From Parapedobacter flavus (GTDB lineage: Bacteria; Bacteroidota; Bacteroidia; Sphingobacteriales; Sphingobacteriaceae), in the NCBI RefSeq assembly GCF_035818675.1, contig NZ_JAYKZZ010000022.1, forward strand, positions 62,001 through 126,000: a stretch of 64,000 nucleotides of DNA, written 5' to 3'. The translations under genes were made by a program, and so were the position numbers. Below the pieces are notes generated by a model that was given only the letters and a program-made list of their open reading frames with translations, did no database searches and was not told the origin of the DNA. Shown one piece after another: positions 19,247 to 26,642 of the stretch (position 1 is its first letter; the number at the start of each line of letters is the position of its first letter).

Positions 19247-20368
19247 TCAATTGATGCCTTCCCACCACCGTGTAAAGGTTTGTGCGGTATCTCGCAGGTA
19301 CACCGGTTCGCCGATCATCGGCGTAAGCAATGGCAAGCCCGTTGTACTATTCGCTTCGGTGATTTTGATGAGCGGGTCATCCCATGCATGCATGGCCAAG
19401 GGGAATTTGGAATTGTGCACCGGCAGTACCCGCTTGGCCCCGAGGTTTTGTGCGGCAAGGAGAACCTGTTCGGGTAGGGTGTGGATATACACCCAATGGG
19501 GGTGGTATTGTCCGTCTTCGAGGATGGCGAGGTCAAATGGTCCATATTGTTCGCCGATTTGCGAAAAATGCGTTCCGTAGCCACTGTCGCCACCGATGAA
19601 TATGCGCTGTGTGGGCGTATTCAATACGAACGAGGCCCACAGCGTGCCGTTCCGTTTAAAGCCGCGGCCCGAAAAGTGGCGTGCCGGGGTGGCGCGCAGC
19701 GTAAGCCCGTCTGCCAGTGCGGTCGACTCATGCCAGTCAAGCTCCACGATTTTTGCCGCCGGGTAGCCCCAGTATTCGAGGTGTGCACCCACGCCCAGGG
19801 GGCAGACCACGCGGCCCACTTTGGGTTGGAGCTGTTTAACGGTGTTGTAGTCGAGGTGGTCCCAATGGTCGTGCGTGATGATAAGGTAGTCGATATCGGG
19901 CATATCCGACACGTGGTACCCCGTGGTTCCGGGGAAGCTTTTCGTAGTGAACGACACCGGGGAGGCATGGCCGTTGAACACCGGGTCTACCAGGAATTTC
20001 TTGCCGGCCGTCTGCATGAAGTACGAGGAATGGCCGAACCAGACGAGCATGTCGGTGTCGGGATCGAGCCCATGGAGGTCCGTTTTAACAGAAGGGATGG
20101 AATCCACGGGTATCTGCCGCGGTTTCTTGGCAAAAAGGAAATTCCATAGCACGGTAACCATATTTGCCCCTTCGGCCAGATCGGGTGTATCTTCGAGGTT
20201 TTGGAAGCGCCCGTCTTTATAGTTGGGCGATTGTTCAATCCGCTCCAGCCGTTGTCCCTGCGGGGCCCTGCCGAATGGTGGTTGTCGGATAAATATCATG
20301 ATCCCCACGGCGAGCGCCGTAAAGACGATAAGCAAGCTTAACAACATACGTTTGATGGTTTTCTTCAT
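19247..20368 (-). CDS. MBL-fold metallo-hydrolase (UlaG/NAPE-PLD-like)
   Basis: Metallo-beta-lactamase-fold enzyme, about 373 residues, with an N-terminal hydrophobic helix (LLSLLIVFTALAVGIMIFI) that should place it in or beyond the inner membrane. The zinc-binding motif THDHWDHLDY is intact; further ligands are probably in RHFSGRG, IGGDSGYG and VHNSKF. The SYFMQTAGKKFLVDPVF block is typical of the RomA/UlaG/NAPE-PLD group. The substrate is unknown. An ATG 48 bases upstream (20416) would add 16 residues; the MKKTIKR start gives a normal signal-anchor. It lies between the macroglobulin and an alpha/beta hydrolase, all in the same direction. Confidence 0.88.
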   Translation of the reverse strand: MKKTIKRMLLSLLIVFTALAVGIMIFIRQPPFGRAPQGQRLERIEQSPNYKDGRFQNLEDTPDLAEGANMVTVLWNFLFAKKPRQIPVDSIPSVKTDLHGLDPDTDMLVWFGHSSYFMQTAGKKFLVDPVFNGHASPVSFTTKSFPGTTGYHVSDMPDIDYLIITHDHWDHLDYNTVKQLQPKVGRVVCPLGVGAHLEYWGYPAAKIVELDWHESTALADGLTLRATPARHFSGRGFKRNGTLWASFVLNTPTQRIFIGGDSGYGTHFSQIGEQYGPFDLAILEDGQYHPHWVYIHTLPEQVLLAAQNLGAKRVLPVHNSKFPLAMHAWDDPLIKITEANSTTGLPLLTPMIGEPVYLRDTAQTFTRWWEGIN

Positions 20369-20464
20369 GCCGGTGTAACAGGCGAAATACAGCGCAAAGT
20401 ACTGCCCCTTACTCATAAATGCAATCCGTTGGTTGATTTTTACATTGGCCTGACGGCCGCCGTG

Positions 20465-21301
20465 TTACACCACGTCGATTTGGTCGAGAAACGCCATCAA
20501 CTCCATATTGAAGCGGGTTGCATTTTCCAGATTGGGCAGATGGCCGCAATCGGGGATTTCCAGGTAGGTGGCCCCGGGTATCTTGGATACGAGGATATCG
20601 GACTGTTCGCGCGGGGTAACGCGGTCTTCTGCACCGCGGACAACCAGCGAGGGTACCGTGATCTCTTGCAGGCTATCAGTGGTATCGGTACGCGAGGCGA
20701 GCGCCAGTAGGGTAGCGCAGATGCTGCTTTCCGTGTTCCGGCGGATACTGCTTTTGATCAGGTCGATGGCTTCCGGATTTTCCGATAGCGCCTTTTGTCC
20801 GAATACGTTGTTGACGAACCCGATGGAAAATGCCCGTTTACCATTTTTCAGCACGGACTGGATGGTGTCAAACCGCTTTTGCTTCGCGGTGTTGTCGTCG
20901 GCAAGCGAGTTGGTGTCGCACAATACTAAACCGGCGAATGCGTCGGGCTGGATCTGGTATGCCCGGAGCGCGATGTATCCACCCATGGAAATCCCGCATA
21001 CCACGGCGCGCTTGATCGCCATTTTCCGCAAAAAAACCAGCAGGTCTTTAGCGAACACATCCACACTGAAAAAGCCATGGCCCGTGGTGCTGTTTCCGTG
21101 GCCCCGCACATCCATCGCGATGCCTCTAACTGTAGGAGGAAGTCCTTCCAGTTGCGGTATCCACATGTTTTTATTAAAAGGGAAGCCGTGTACAAATACC
21201 ACGGTTTGGTTGGTAGGTTCGGTTTCTTTCAATAAATAGCTGATACTGATATCGCCGATGCGAATCCGACGCCGTTTGATTAGGCTTTTATTGTAATCCA
21301 T
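20465..21301 (-). CDS. alpha/beta hydrolase
   Basis: Cytoplasmic alpha/beta-hydrolase fold protein of about 278 residues. The oxyanion-hole strand VFVHGFPFNKNMW, the nucleophile elbow GISMGGYIA (Ser), the acid in GAEDRVTPREQ and the His in CGHLPNLENA make a complete triad. This pattern fits esterases and 3-oxoadipate enol-lactonase-like enzymes; the true substrate cannot be told. ATG at 21301 is preferred; a GTG at 21322 would add seven residues. Confidence 0.85.
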   Translation of the reverse strand: MDYNKSLIKRRRIRIGDISISYLLKETEPTNQTVVFVHGFPFNKNMWIPQLEGLPPTVRGIAMDVRGHGNSTTGHGFFSVDVFAKDLLVFLRKMAIKRAVVCGISMGGYIALRAYQIQPDAFAGLVLCDTNSLADDNTAKQKRFDTIQSVLKNGKRAFSIGFVNNVFGQKALSENPEAIDLIKSSIRRNTESSICATLLALASRTDTTDSLQEITVPSLVVRGAEDRVTPREQSDILVSKIPGATYLEIPDCGHLPNLENATRFNMELMAFLDQIDVV

Positions 21302-21431
21302 AAGGAGTTTAACGTTTGACACGATGAATATGTTTGGCTTTAAAGGTAATAAAATCAGGGGACTAATACCATTCCGGTGATCATACCCGGTATTTTTTCC
21401 AAAAATATTTCGCAGGTATCAATCAGATTCC

Positions 21432-21439
21432 TATCTTTG
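21432..21439 (+). promoter_or_regulatory. -7 element of the tRNA-Arg promoter
   Basis: TATCTTTG matches TAnnTTTG exactly and ends 17 bases before the tRNA. No clear TTG is present at the -33 position (TTCG instead). Confidence 0.5.
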
Positions 21440-21456
21440 CGAACCGAATCGGGAAT

Positions 21457-21530
21457 GCGCTTGTAGCTTAACTGGATAGAGCACCTGACTACGGATCAGG
21501 AGGTTAGGGGTTCGACTCCCTTCAAGCGCA
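21457..21530 (+). tRNA. tRNA-Arg (anticodon ACG)
   Basis: A full cloverleaf: acceptor stem GCGCTTG/CAAGCGC, D-arm with AGCTTAACTGGATAGAGC, anticodon stem CCTGA/TCAGG around the loop CTACGGA giving anticodon ACG (A34 is expected to become inosine and read CGU/CGC/CGA), and a T-arm with GGTTCGACTCC. Discriminator A at 21530; CCA is not encoded. Confidence 0.96.
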
Positions 21531-21544
21531 CATGTTTCACTCAT

Positions 21545-21582
21545 ATAGCCTAATCAGCATACCGGTTAGGCTATTATTTTTT
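21545..21582 (+). terminator. terminator between tRNA-Arg and adk
   Basis: A perfect 9-bp stem (ATAGCCTAA at 21545-21553, TTAGGCTAT at 21566-21574) is followed by TATTTTTT. It ends only 8 bases before the adk start codon. It should end the tRNA transcript; the T-tract is itself one base off a -7 element, so it may double as the adk promoter. Confidence 0.75.
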
Positions 21583-21590
21583 ACGGATAT

Positions 21591-22166
21591 ATGATGCTAA
21601 ACCTTGTTTTATTTGGCCCTCCGGGAGCAGGGAAGGGAACCCAATCGCAAAAGCTTATCGACCGGTACGAACTGGTGCATATTTCCACGGGCGATATTTT
21701 CCGGGCGCATATCGCCAACCAGACGGAATTGGGGCAGCGTGTGAGCAAGTTAATTGCCGACGGCGAATTGGTGCCCGATTCCATTACCATTGCCATGCTG
21801 GAGGAGGAGATCGATAAGAACCCACAGGCAAAGGGTTTTATCTTCGATGGTTTCCCCCGCACGGTGGCACAAGCCGAGGCATTGGATCGCTTCCTGGAAT
21901 CGAAGGATTCCAGTATCACCGGCGTTATCGCACTCGACGTTACTGAAGCTGAATTGACGGCGCGTATTGCTAAACGTAAGGCCATCAGCAACCGCGCCGA
22001 CGACGACAGCGAAAAGTTGAAAAAACGTATTGAGGAGTACTTCAATAAAACCATCCACGTATTGCCGTATTATGAGCAACAAGGTAAACTTACCAAAGTG
22101 AATGGAATCGGCGACATTGAAGCTATTTTTAGCGAGATCGGCGGAGTTGTTGACTCGTTGGTTTGA
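21591..22166 (+). CDS. adk: adenylate kinase
   Basis: Interconverts ATP + AMP and 2 ADP in the cytoplasm. It has 191 residues, the short form lacking the long LID domain. Motifs: P-loop GPPGAGKGTQ, AMP-binding region HISTGDIFR, DGFPRTVAQA, and the C-terminal half LKKRIEEYFNKTI. Starts with ATG-ATG, so the first Met may be either. Directly followed by obgE (9 bases), which suggests one transcript. The only sequence between tRNA-Arg and adk is the terminator, so expression depends on readthrough or a leaderless promoter. Confidence 0.96.
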   Translation: MMLNLVLFGPPGAGKGTQSQKLIDRYELVHISTGDIFRAHIANQTELGQRVSKLIADGELVPDSITIAMLEEEIDKNPQAKGFIFDGFPRTVAQAEALDRFLESKDSSITGVIALDVTEAELTARIAKRKAISNRADDDSEKLKKRIEEYFNKTIHVLPYYEQQGKLTKVNGIGDIEAIFSEIGGVVDSLV

Positions 22167-22175
22167 TTGTAAAGC

Positions 22176-23174
22176 GTGGCACAAGGGTCAAATTTCGTAG
22201 ACTACGTAAAGATATGCTGCCGTTCCGGTAAGGGCGGGGCGGGCTCTGCGCATTTGCATCGCGATAAGTTTACCTCCAAGGGCGGTCCCGATGGCGGCGA
22301 TGGCGGCCGTGGCGGCCATGTCTTCCTTAAGGGCAATGCGCAATTGTGGACGTTGCTGCACCTGAAGTACCGCAAGCACGTGATTGCCGATGACGGCCAG
22401 CCCGGGGGCAGTGCCCTGAAATCCGGTGCCGATGGCAGGGACGAAGTGCTGGAAGTACCGCTGGGTACCGTAGCGCGCGATGCCGAAACCAACGAAGTGC
22501 TGTTTGATATCACCGAAGACGGTGAGGTGAAAGTGCTTACCGCCGGTGGGCGGGGCGGACAAGGGAACTGGCATTTCAAAAGCCCTACACAGCAGACGCC
22601 GCGGTATGCACAGCCCGGCGAATCGGGTAAGGAGCAATGGATGGTCCTTGAACTGAAAGTGCTGGCTGATGTGGGATTGGTAGGGTTCCCCAACGCGGGG
22701 AAGTCTACGTTGCTTTCCGTGGTCTCTGCCGCAAAGCCCGAAATAGCCGACTATCCTTTTACTACATTGGTGCCCAACCTAGGTATCGTTTCCTATCGCG
22801 ACAACAAGTCGTTTGTTATGGCCGATATCCCCGGTATCATCGAAGGAGCGTCGGAAGGGAAGGGGTTGGGATATCGATTCCTACGCCACATCGAACGTAA
22901 TTCCGTGCTGTTGTTCATGGTGCCCGCCGATACGGACCGGACCATTGCCGAAGAATATAACATTCTATTGGGCGAGCTCATTGCGTTCAACCCCGAATTG
23001 AAAGACAAACCCCGTATCCTAGCCGTTACCAAAGCTGACATGCTCGACGATGAACTGGAGGCCGAGATGAAGGCTGAAGTTCCTTCCGGAATACCTTATG
23101 TATTTATCTCGTCGGTAGCAAATAAAAATATCCAAGCCTTAAAAGATATGATTTGGCAGGCCATTACGGGCTAG
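22176..23174 (+). CDS. obgE: GTPase Obg (ribosome assembly and stress)
   Basis: Essential GTPase linked to 50S subunit assembly and the stringent response. It has 332 residues: the glycine-rich Obg domain (about 5-160, with KGGPDGGDGGRGGHVF), then the G domain with GFPNAGKSTLL (G1), the switch region DYPFTTLVPNLG, DIPGIIEGASEG (G3) and AVTKAD (G4). The C-terminal OCT extension of some species is absent. The start is GTG at 22176. The 3' end overlaps the MscS gene on the other strand by 11 bases. Confidence 0.96.
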   Translation: MAQGSNFVDYVKICCRSGKGGAGSAHLHRDKFTSKGGPDGGDGGRGGHVFLKGNAQLWTLLHLKYRKHVIADDGQPGGSALKSGADGRDEVLEVPLGTVARDAETNEVLFDITEDGEVKVLTAGGRGGQGNWHFKSPTQQTPRYAQPGESGKEQWMVLELKVLADVGLVGFPNAGKSTLLSVVSAAKPEIADYPFTTLVPNLGIVSYRDNKSFVMADIPGIIEGASEGKGLGYRFLRHIERNSVLLFMVPADTDRTIAEEYNILLGELIAFNPELKDKPRILAVTKADMLDDELEAEMKAEVPSGIPYVFISSVANKNIQALKDMIWQAITG

Positions 23175-24243
23175 CCTCGTCGTCATCTGCAGACTCGTTC
23201 GCGATGGCCGAATTCCGTACGATCAGGCTTTGGGTAGGGTAGGCGAATGTGATCCCCTCTTTTGCAAATGCATCATAAAGGAACAGGTTAATCGCCTGAT
23301 TGATATCCATGTATTTGTTGAAATCATCATCGAGTACAAAATATACCGTTTCAAACACCAAGCTGAAATCGCCGTAAGACAAGAAGTGTGAGCGATCGAA
23401 AAGCGTTTCCGGTTGGCTCGTAATCGCCTCTTGGATCATGTGCGGTATCTTTATCAGCTTCTCTTTCGGGGTATTATACGTAACACCGGTAGTGAAAGCA
23501 ATCCGCCGTCGCTGCATCCGTTTGAAATTGTGAAGCCGCGAATTGGTCAGGTCCGTATTTGAAAAAACGAGTTGTTCCCCCGTCAACGCCCTAACGCGCG
23601 TGGTTTTTATACCGATTGATTCAATGGTGCCGCTTTTGTCTTCTACCACGATGAAGTCGCCTATTTCAAAAGGGCGATCGAAAAACAGCACGAAATAATT
23701 GAAAAGGTCGGCGATGATGTTTTGCGTAGCGAGTGCAATTGCAATACCACCTATCCCAAGGCCGGTTAATAACGTTGCCACGTTGTAACCCAGGTTGCTG
23801 ATGAAAAAAAGAATGGCTACGATCCATATCATAACGGAAAGAATCAGCGTAATCCCTTTTATTTGCTGCAAACCGGTGGCTGCACGGCCCCGCCGTTTCA
23901 AATGTTCCTTCAGGAAATAGTGGATGGCAAAAATGATGAGCCGGGTAATCAGGAAGACCCATAAAAACATGGCGGCGATGTCGATCGCCCGATTTAGCCA
24001 CATGGGCAGTACCAGGCTTTTCAAGGCAAAGTAGACCACCCCGAAATACAGCAATGGTAAAAAGGCGTTGCCGATTCCCTGAACTAAAAAATCATCGAAC
24101 GTAGTGATCGATTTTTGGACCACACTTTTCAGCCAAACCAGCAGGGTACGTTTAAACAGGCGGACAACCAATATGCCCAGTACGATGATGGCGATAACGA
24201 TAAGGTAAGCTTGCAAGGTGTTTTCGAAAACAACAGTATCCAT
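23164..24243 (-). CDS. MscS-family mechanosensitive channel
   Basis: Small-conductance mechanosensitive channel-type protein of the inner membrane that relieves osmotic pressure. About 359 residues from the ATG at 24243 (an in-frame start 33 bases upstream is less likely). Four hydrophobic helices lie in the first half. The pore-lining helix and beta domain are marked by LLTGLGIGGIAIALATQNI and FDRPFEIGDFIVV, then GTIESIGIKTTRVRAL. The C-terminal alpha/beta vestibule follows. Overlaps the obgE end by 11 bases; panB lies upstream in the same direction with a 95-base gap. Confidence 0.92.
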   Translation of the reverse strand: MDTVVFENTLQAYLIVIAIIVLGILVVRLFKRTLLVWLKSVVQKSITTFDDFLVQGIGNAFLPLLYFGVVYFALKSLVLPMWLNRAIDIAAMFLWVFLITRLIIFAIHYFLKEHLKRRGRAATGLQQIKGITLILSVMIWIVAILFFISNLGYNVATLLTGLGIGGIAIALATQNIIADLFNYFVLFFDRPFEIGDFIVVEDKSGTIESIGIKTTRVRALTGEQLVFSNTDLTNSRLHNFKRMQRRRIAFTTGVTYNTPKEKLIKIPHMIQEAITSQPETLFDRSHFLSYGDFSLVFETVYFVLDDDFNKYMDINQAINLFLYDAFAKEGITFAYPTQSLIVRNSAIANESADDDEASP

Positions 24244-24338
24244 AAGCGCGTGTATTGCCCCGCTTGGGGATGCCAAGCGGTGTTTGGTAGGCTAACAATC
24301 GGCGCTTGATAATTGTTGACGAAAAGTCAAAGTCGCAC

Positions 24339-25154
24339 TCAATACTGTTCCTTGTCATTCGGGAAGTCCGACGACTTGACGTCGCGGATGTAGCTGCTCA
24401 CGGCATTGCCTATTTCCTCATATAGGTTGGCATATTGGCGTAGAAACCTTGGTTTGAATCCTTTATTGATACCCAGCATATCATGCACCACAAGTACCTG
24501 TCCGTCGCACCCGGCACCTGCGCCGATGCCGATGGTCGGAATGCCGATGGTGCCCGTTACCGCGGTTGCAAGTGCCGCTGGTATTTTCTCGAGTACCAGA
24601 CCAAAGCAGCCGGCATCTTCCAATATTTGGGCATCTGTTTTGAGTTTTTCGGCTTCGGTTTCTTCTTTAGCCCGTACGGTGTAGGTGCCGAATTTATAAA
24701 TAGATTGCGGGGTAAGACCCAGGTGGCCCATCACGGGGATGCCCGCATTGACGATACGCTGCACCGTTTCCTGTATTTCGATGCCACCTTCCACTTTGAG
24801 GCCATGGGCGCCCGTTTCCTTCATTACGCGCACGGCAGCTTTCAGGGCGTCGCTGCTGTCGCCCTGGTAGGAGCCGAACGGCAGATCCACGATCACCAGC
24901 GCACGCTTAGCGGCACGTACCACTGCAGAAGCATGGTACATCATCTCCTCGAGTGTGATGGGCACGGTGGTTTCATAGCCAGCCATCACATTGGCGGCCG
25001 AGTCGCCCACGAGAATGATATCGATGCCCGAATCATCCAGTACGCGGGCCATGGAATAATCGTACCCCGTAAGCATCGCTATTTTTTCACCACGGCTTTT
25101 CATCTCCCGGATGGTATGGGTGGTGATGCGTTTGATTTCCTTGTTTACCGACAT
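24339..25154 (-). CDS. panB: 3-methyl-2-oxobutanoate hydroxymethyltransferase
   Basis: First committed step of pantothenate synthesis: ketopantoate from 2-oxoisovalerate and methylene-tetrahydrofolate (cytoplasm). About 271 residues and TIM-barrel motifs: AMLTGYDYSMARVLD, LVGDSAANVMAGYETT (metal site), DLPFGSYQG, GLKVEGG, MGHLGLTPQS and IPTIGIGAGAGCDGQVLV. The start is the ATG at 25154; an upstream ATG in the same frame (25181) would run into the terminator hairpin. No other pantothenate gene is adjacent. Confidence 0.96.
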   Translation of the reverse strand: MSVNKEIKRITTHTIREMKSRGEKIAMLTGYDYSMARVLDDSGIDIILVGDSAANVMAGYETTVPITLEEMMYHASAVVRAAKRALVIVDLPFGSYQGDSSDALKAAVRVMKETGAHGLKVEGGIEIQETVQRIVNAGIPVMGHLGLTPQSIYKFGTYTVRAKEETEAEKLKTDAQILEDAGCFGLVLEKIPAALATAVTGTIGIPTIGIGAGAGCDGQVLVVHDMLGINKGFKPRFLRQYANLYEEIGNAVSSYIRDVKSSDFPNDKEQY

Positions 25155-25167
25155 AACACAAACGTAG

Positions 25168-25202
25168 TAAAAAAACGCCAAATGGTTTTGGCATTTGACG
25201 TT
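25168..25202 (-). terminator. terminator of the cold-shock-domain gene
   Basis: On the minus strand an 11-bp stem (AACGTCAAATG / CATTTGGCGTT, one G-U pair) with a 7-base loop is followed by five Ts. It lies between this gene's stop and the panB start. Confidence 0.75.
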
Positions 25203-25240
25203 GCATATTTTGTTCCTACAGCGTCTGCTGGCGGCGCGGC

Positions 25241-25702
25241 TCAGCTGATTTTTTTGACGTCTGCCGCTTGCGGGCCACGTTGGCCTTTCACGATGTTAAA
25301 TTCGATACGGTCGTTTTCGGCAATAGGTTCGGTCAGATCATTGACATGGAAGAAGATACGTTCGCCTGTCATGCCGTCATTAATGAAACCATAGCCCTTC
25401 GACTCATTGTAGTACGCCACACGGCCGGTACGCATGCCGTCGGCATCTTCGAGGTCTTCGAGTTTTGGCGTGCTGATCAAGATTTCTTCTGCCGACACCG
25501 GTTTGAGCTTCTTGGGATCGGGCGGGGTATTCGTGATGTTGCCATTCTCATCCACATAGGCAAGCATTTCATCTAAGCTTTTGCCTTTGCTGGATGCAGC
25601 GGACTCCCGCTTTTCGTCACGGCGCAACTCCTTTTCTTTTTTCTTCTGTCTTCGTTTCTTGGCGTTTTCTTTTTTACTGAATGTCTCTTGCGATCTTCCC
25701 AT
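25241..25702 (-). CDS. cold-shock-domain protein with a basic N-terminal extension
   Basis: Predicted RNA/DNA-binding protein of 153 residues. The C-terminal cold-shock domain (about 88-153) holds the RNP1-like KGYGFI and RNP2-like IFFHV motifs. It is preceded by a Lys/Arg-rich stretch (KKENAKKRRQKKKEKELRR) and an acidic linker, about twice the length of a bare CspA protein. The start MGRSQETF at 25702 is chosen because upstream sequence in the same frame has no protein character and contains the promoter. A long leader of about 100 bases fits a cold-shock mRNA. Confidence 0.88.
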   Translation of the reverse strand: MGRSQETFSKKENAKKRRQKKKEKELRRDEKRESAASSKGKSLDEMLAYVDENGNITNTPPDPKKLKPVSAEEILISTPKLEDLEDADGMRTGRVAYYNESKGYGFINDGMTGERIFFHVNDLTEPIAENDRIEFNIVKGQRGPQAADVKKIS

Positions 25703-25807
25703 TGATGATTTTAAATTAAACAACTCTATCAGGGCCACTACCGCGTTTCGAGGATTTGCAAGCTGGGGTAGGGAGCAACAACGAAAGGAATAACATGGCC
25801 CTTTCTG

Positions 25808-25837
25808 CAAAGGTACAAAATAGTATCGGATAACCAA
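25808..25837 (-). promoter_or_regulatory. promoter of the cold-shock-domain gene
   Basis: Minus strand: TTG (25837-25835), 19 bases, TACCTTTG (25815-25808), a perfect match. The predicted start near 25800 leaves a 5' leader of roughly 98 bases. Confidence 0.65.
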
Positions 25838-25919
25838 AAGGGTGAGCCCGAGCGGAATTGCCAAATTGTTTCTACCTTTAGCGGCTGGTCGCCGTAAAAG
25901 CGGAACGGCCGATAGGACC

Positions 25920-26642
25920 ATGACGAGTAAAAAAATCATCATCATCGGGGCAACGTCTGGCATTGGCCATGCGGTAGCCGAGGTTTTTGCGACCGAAGGC
26001 CATATCGTAGGCATCACGGGCCGGCGCGAGGCATTGCTTCGCGAGATGGCGGATGCGCGGCCGACCAGCTACCATACCGTTGCGTTCGACGTAACAGCTG
26101 TCGCAACGAGTATCACCCACTTAGCGGCGCTTGCAACAGCCATGGGCGGCGTAGATACCATTGTGATCAGTGCCGGGGGTGGCGATACCAATGCAGCACT
26201 GGATTTCGACATCGAACAGCGGATGATCGACCTCAATGTGCGTGCGTTTACGCAGCTGGCCGATTGGGCATTCAATTATTTTAAGGCGCAGGGGCGTGGG
26301 CATTTGGCCGCCATCACGTCCGTGGCCGGCATGCGCGGCAGTCGGCAGGCACCAGGATACAGCGCCAGTAAGGCTTATCAGATCAATTATCTGCAGGGGC
26401 TGAGGCAGAAGGCGTATAAAGAACAGTTGGATATCGCGGTAACGGATCTTTGTCCCGGCTTCGTGGATACCCCGATGGCCAAATCACCTACACGATTCTG
26501 GGTGGCACCGGTGGATAAAGCGGCCCGACAGATTTATCGGGGGTTGCAGAAGCGGCGCCATGTGGTGTATGTCACACGGCGGTGGCGGGGTGTCGCCTGG
26601 CTCTATCGCGTACTGCCCGGTTGGTTGCATCAAAGGCTGTAA
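25920..26642 (+). CDS. short-chain dehydrogenase/reductase
   Basis: NAD(P)-dependent oxidoreductase of the classical SDR family, about 240 residues. The cofactor motif is IIGATSGIGHAVAE; the catalytic Ser/Tyr/Lys lie in TSVAGMRGSRQAPGYSASKAY (split: Ser of ITSVAG, then YSASK). The substrate is unknown. ATG at 25920 is preferred over an in-frame upstream start because the fold begins at once. The final 71 bases overlap the 3' end of the OstA-like gene on the other strand. Confidence 0.88.
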   Translation: MTSKKIIIIGATSGIGHAVAEVFATEGHIVGITGRREALLREMADARPTSYHTVAFDVTAVATSITHLAALATAMGGVDTIVISAGGGDTNAALDFDIEQRMIDLNVRAFTQLADWAFNYFKAQGRGHLAAITSVAGMRGSRQAPGYSASKAYQINYLQGLRQKAYKEQLDIAVTDLCPGFVDTPMAKSPTRFWVAPVDKAARQIYRGLQKRRHVVYVTRRWRGVAWLYRVLPGWLHQRL

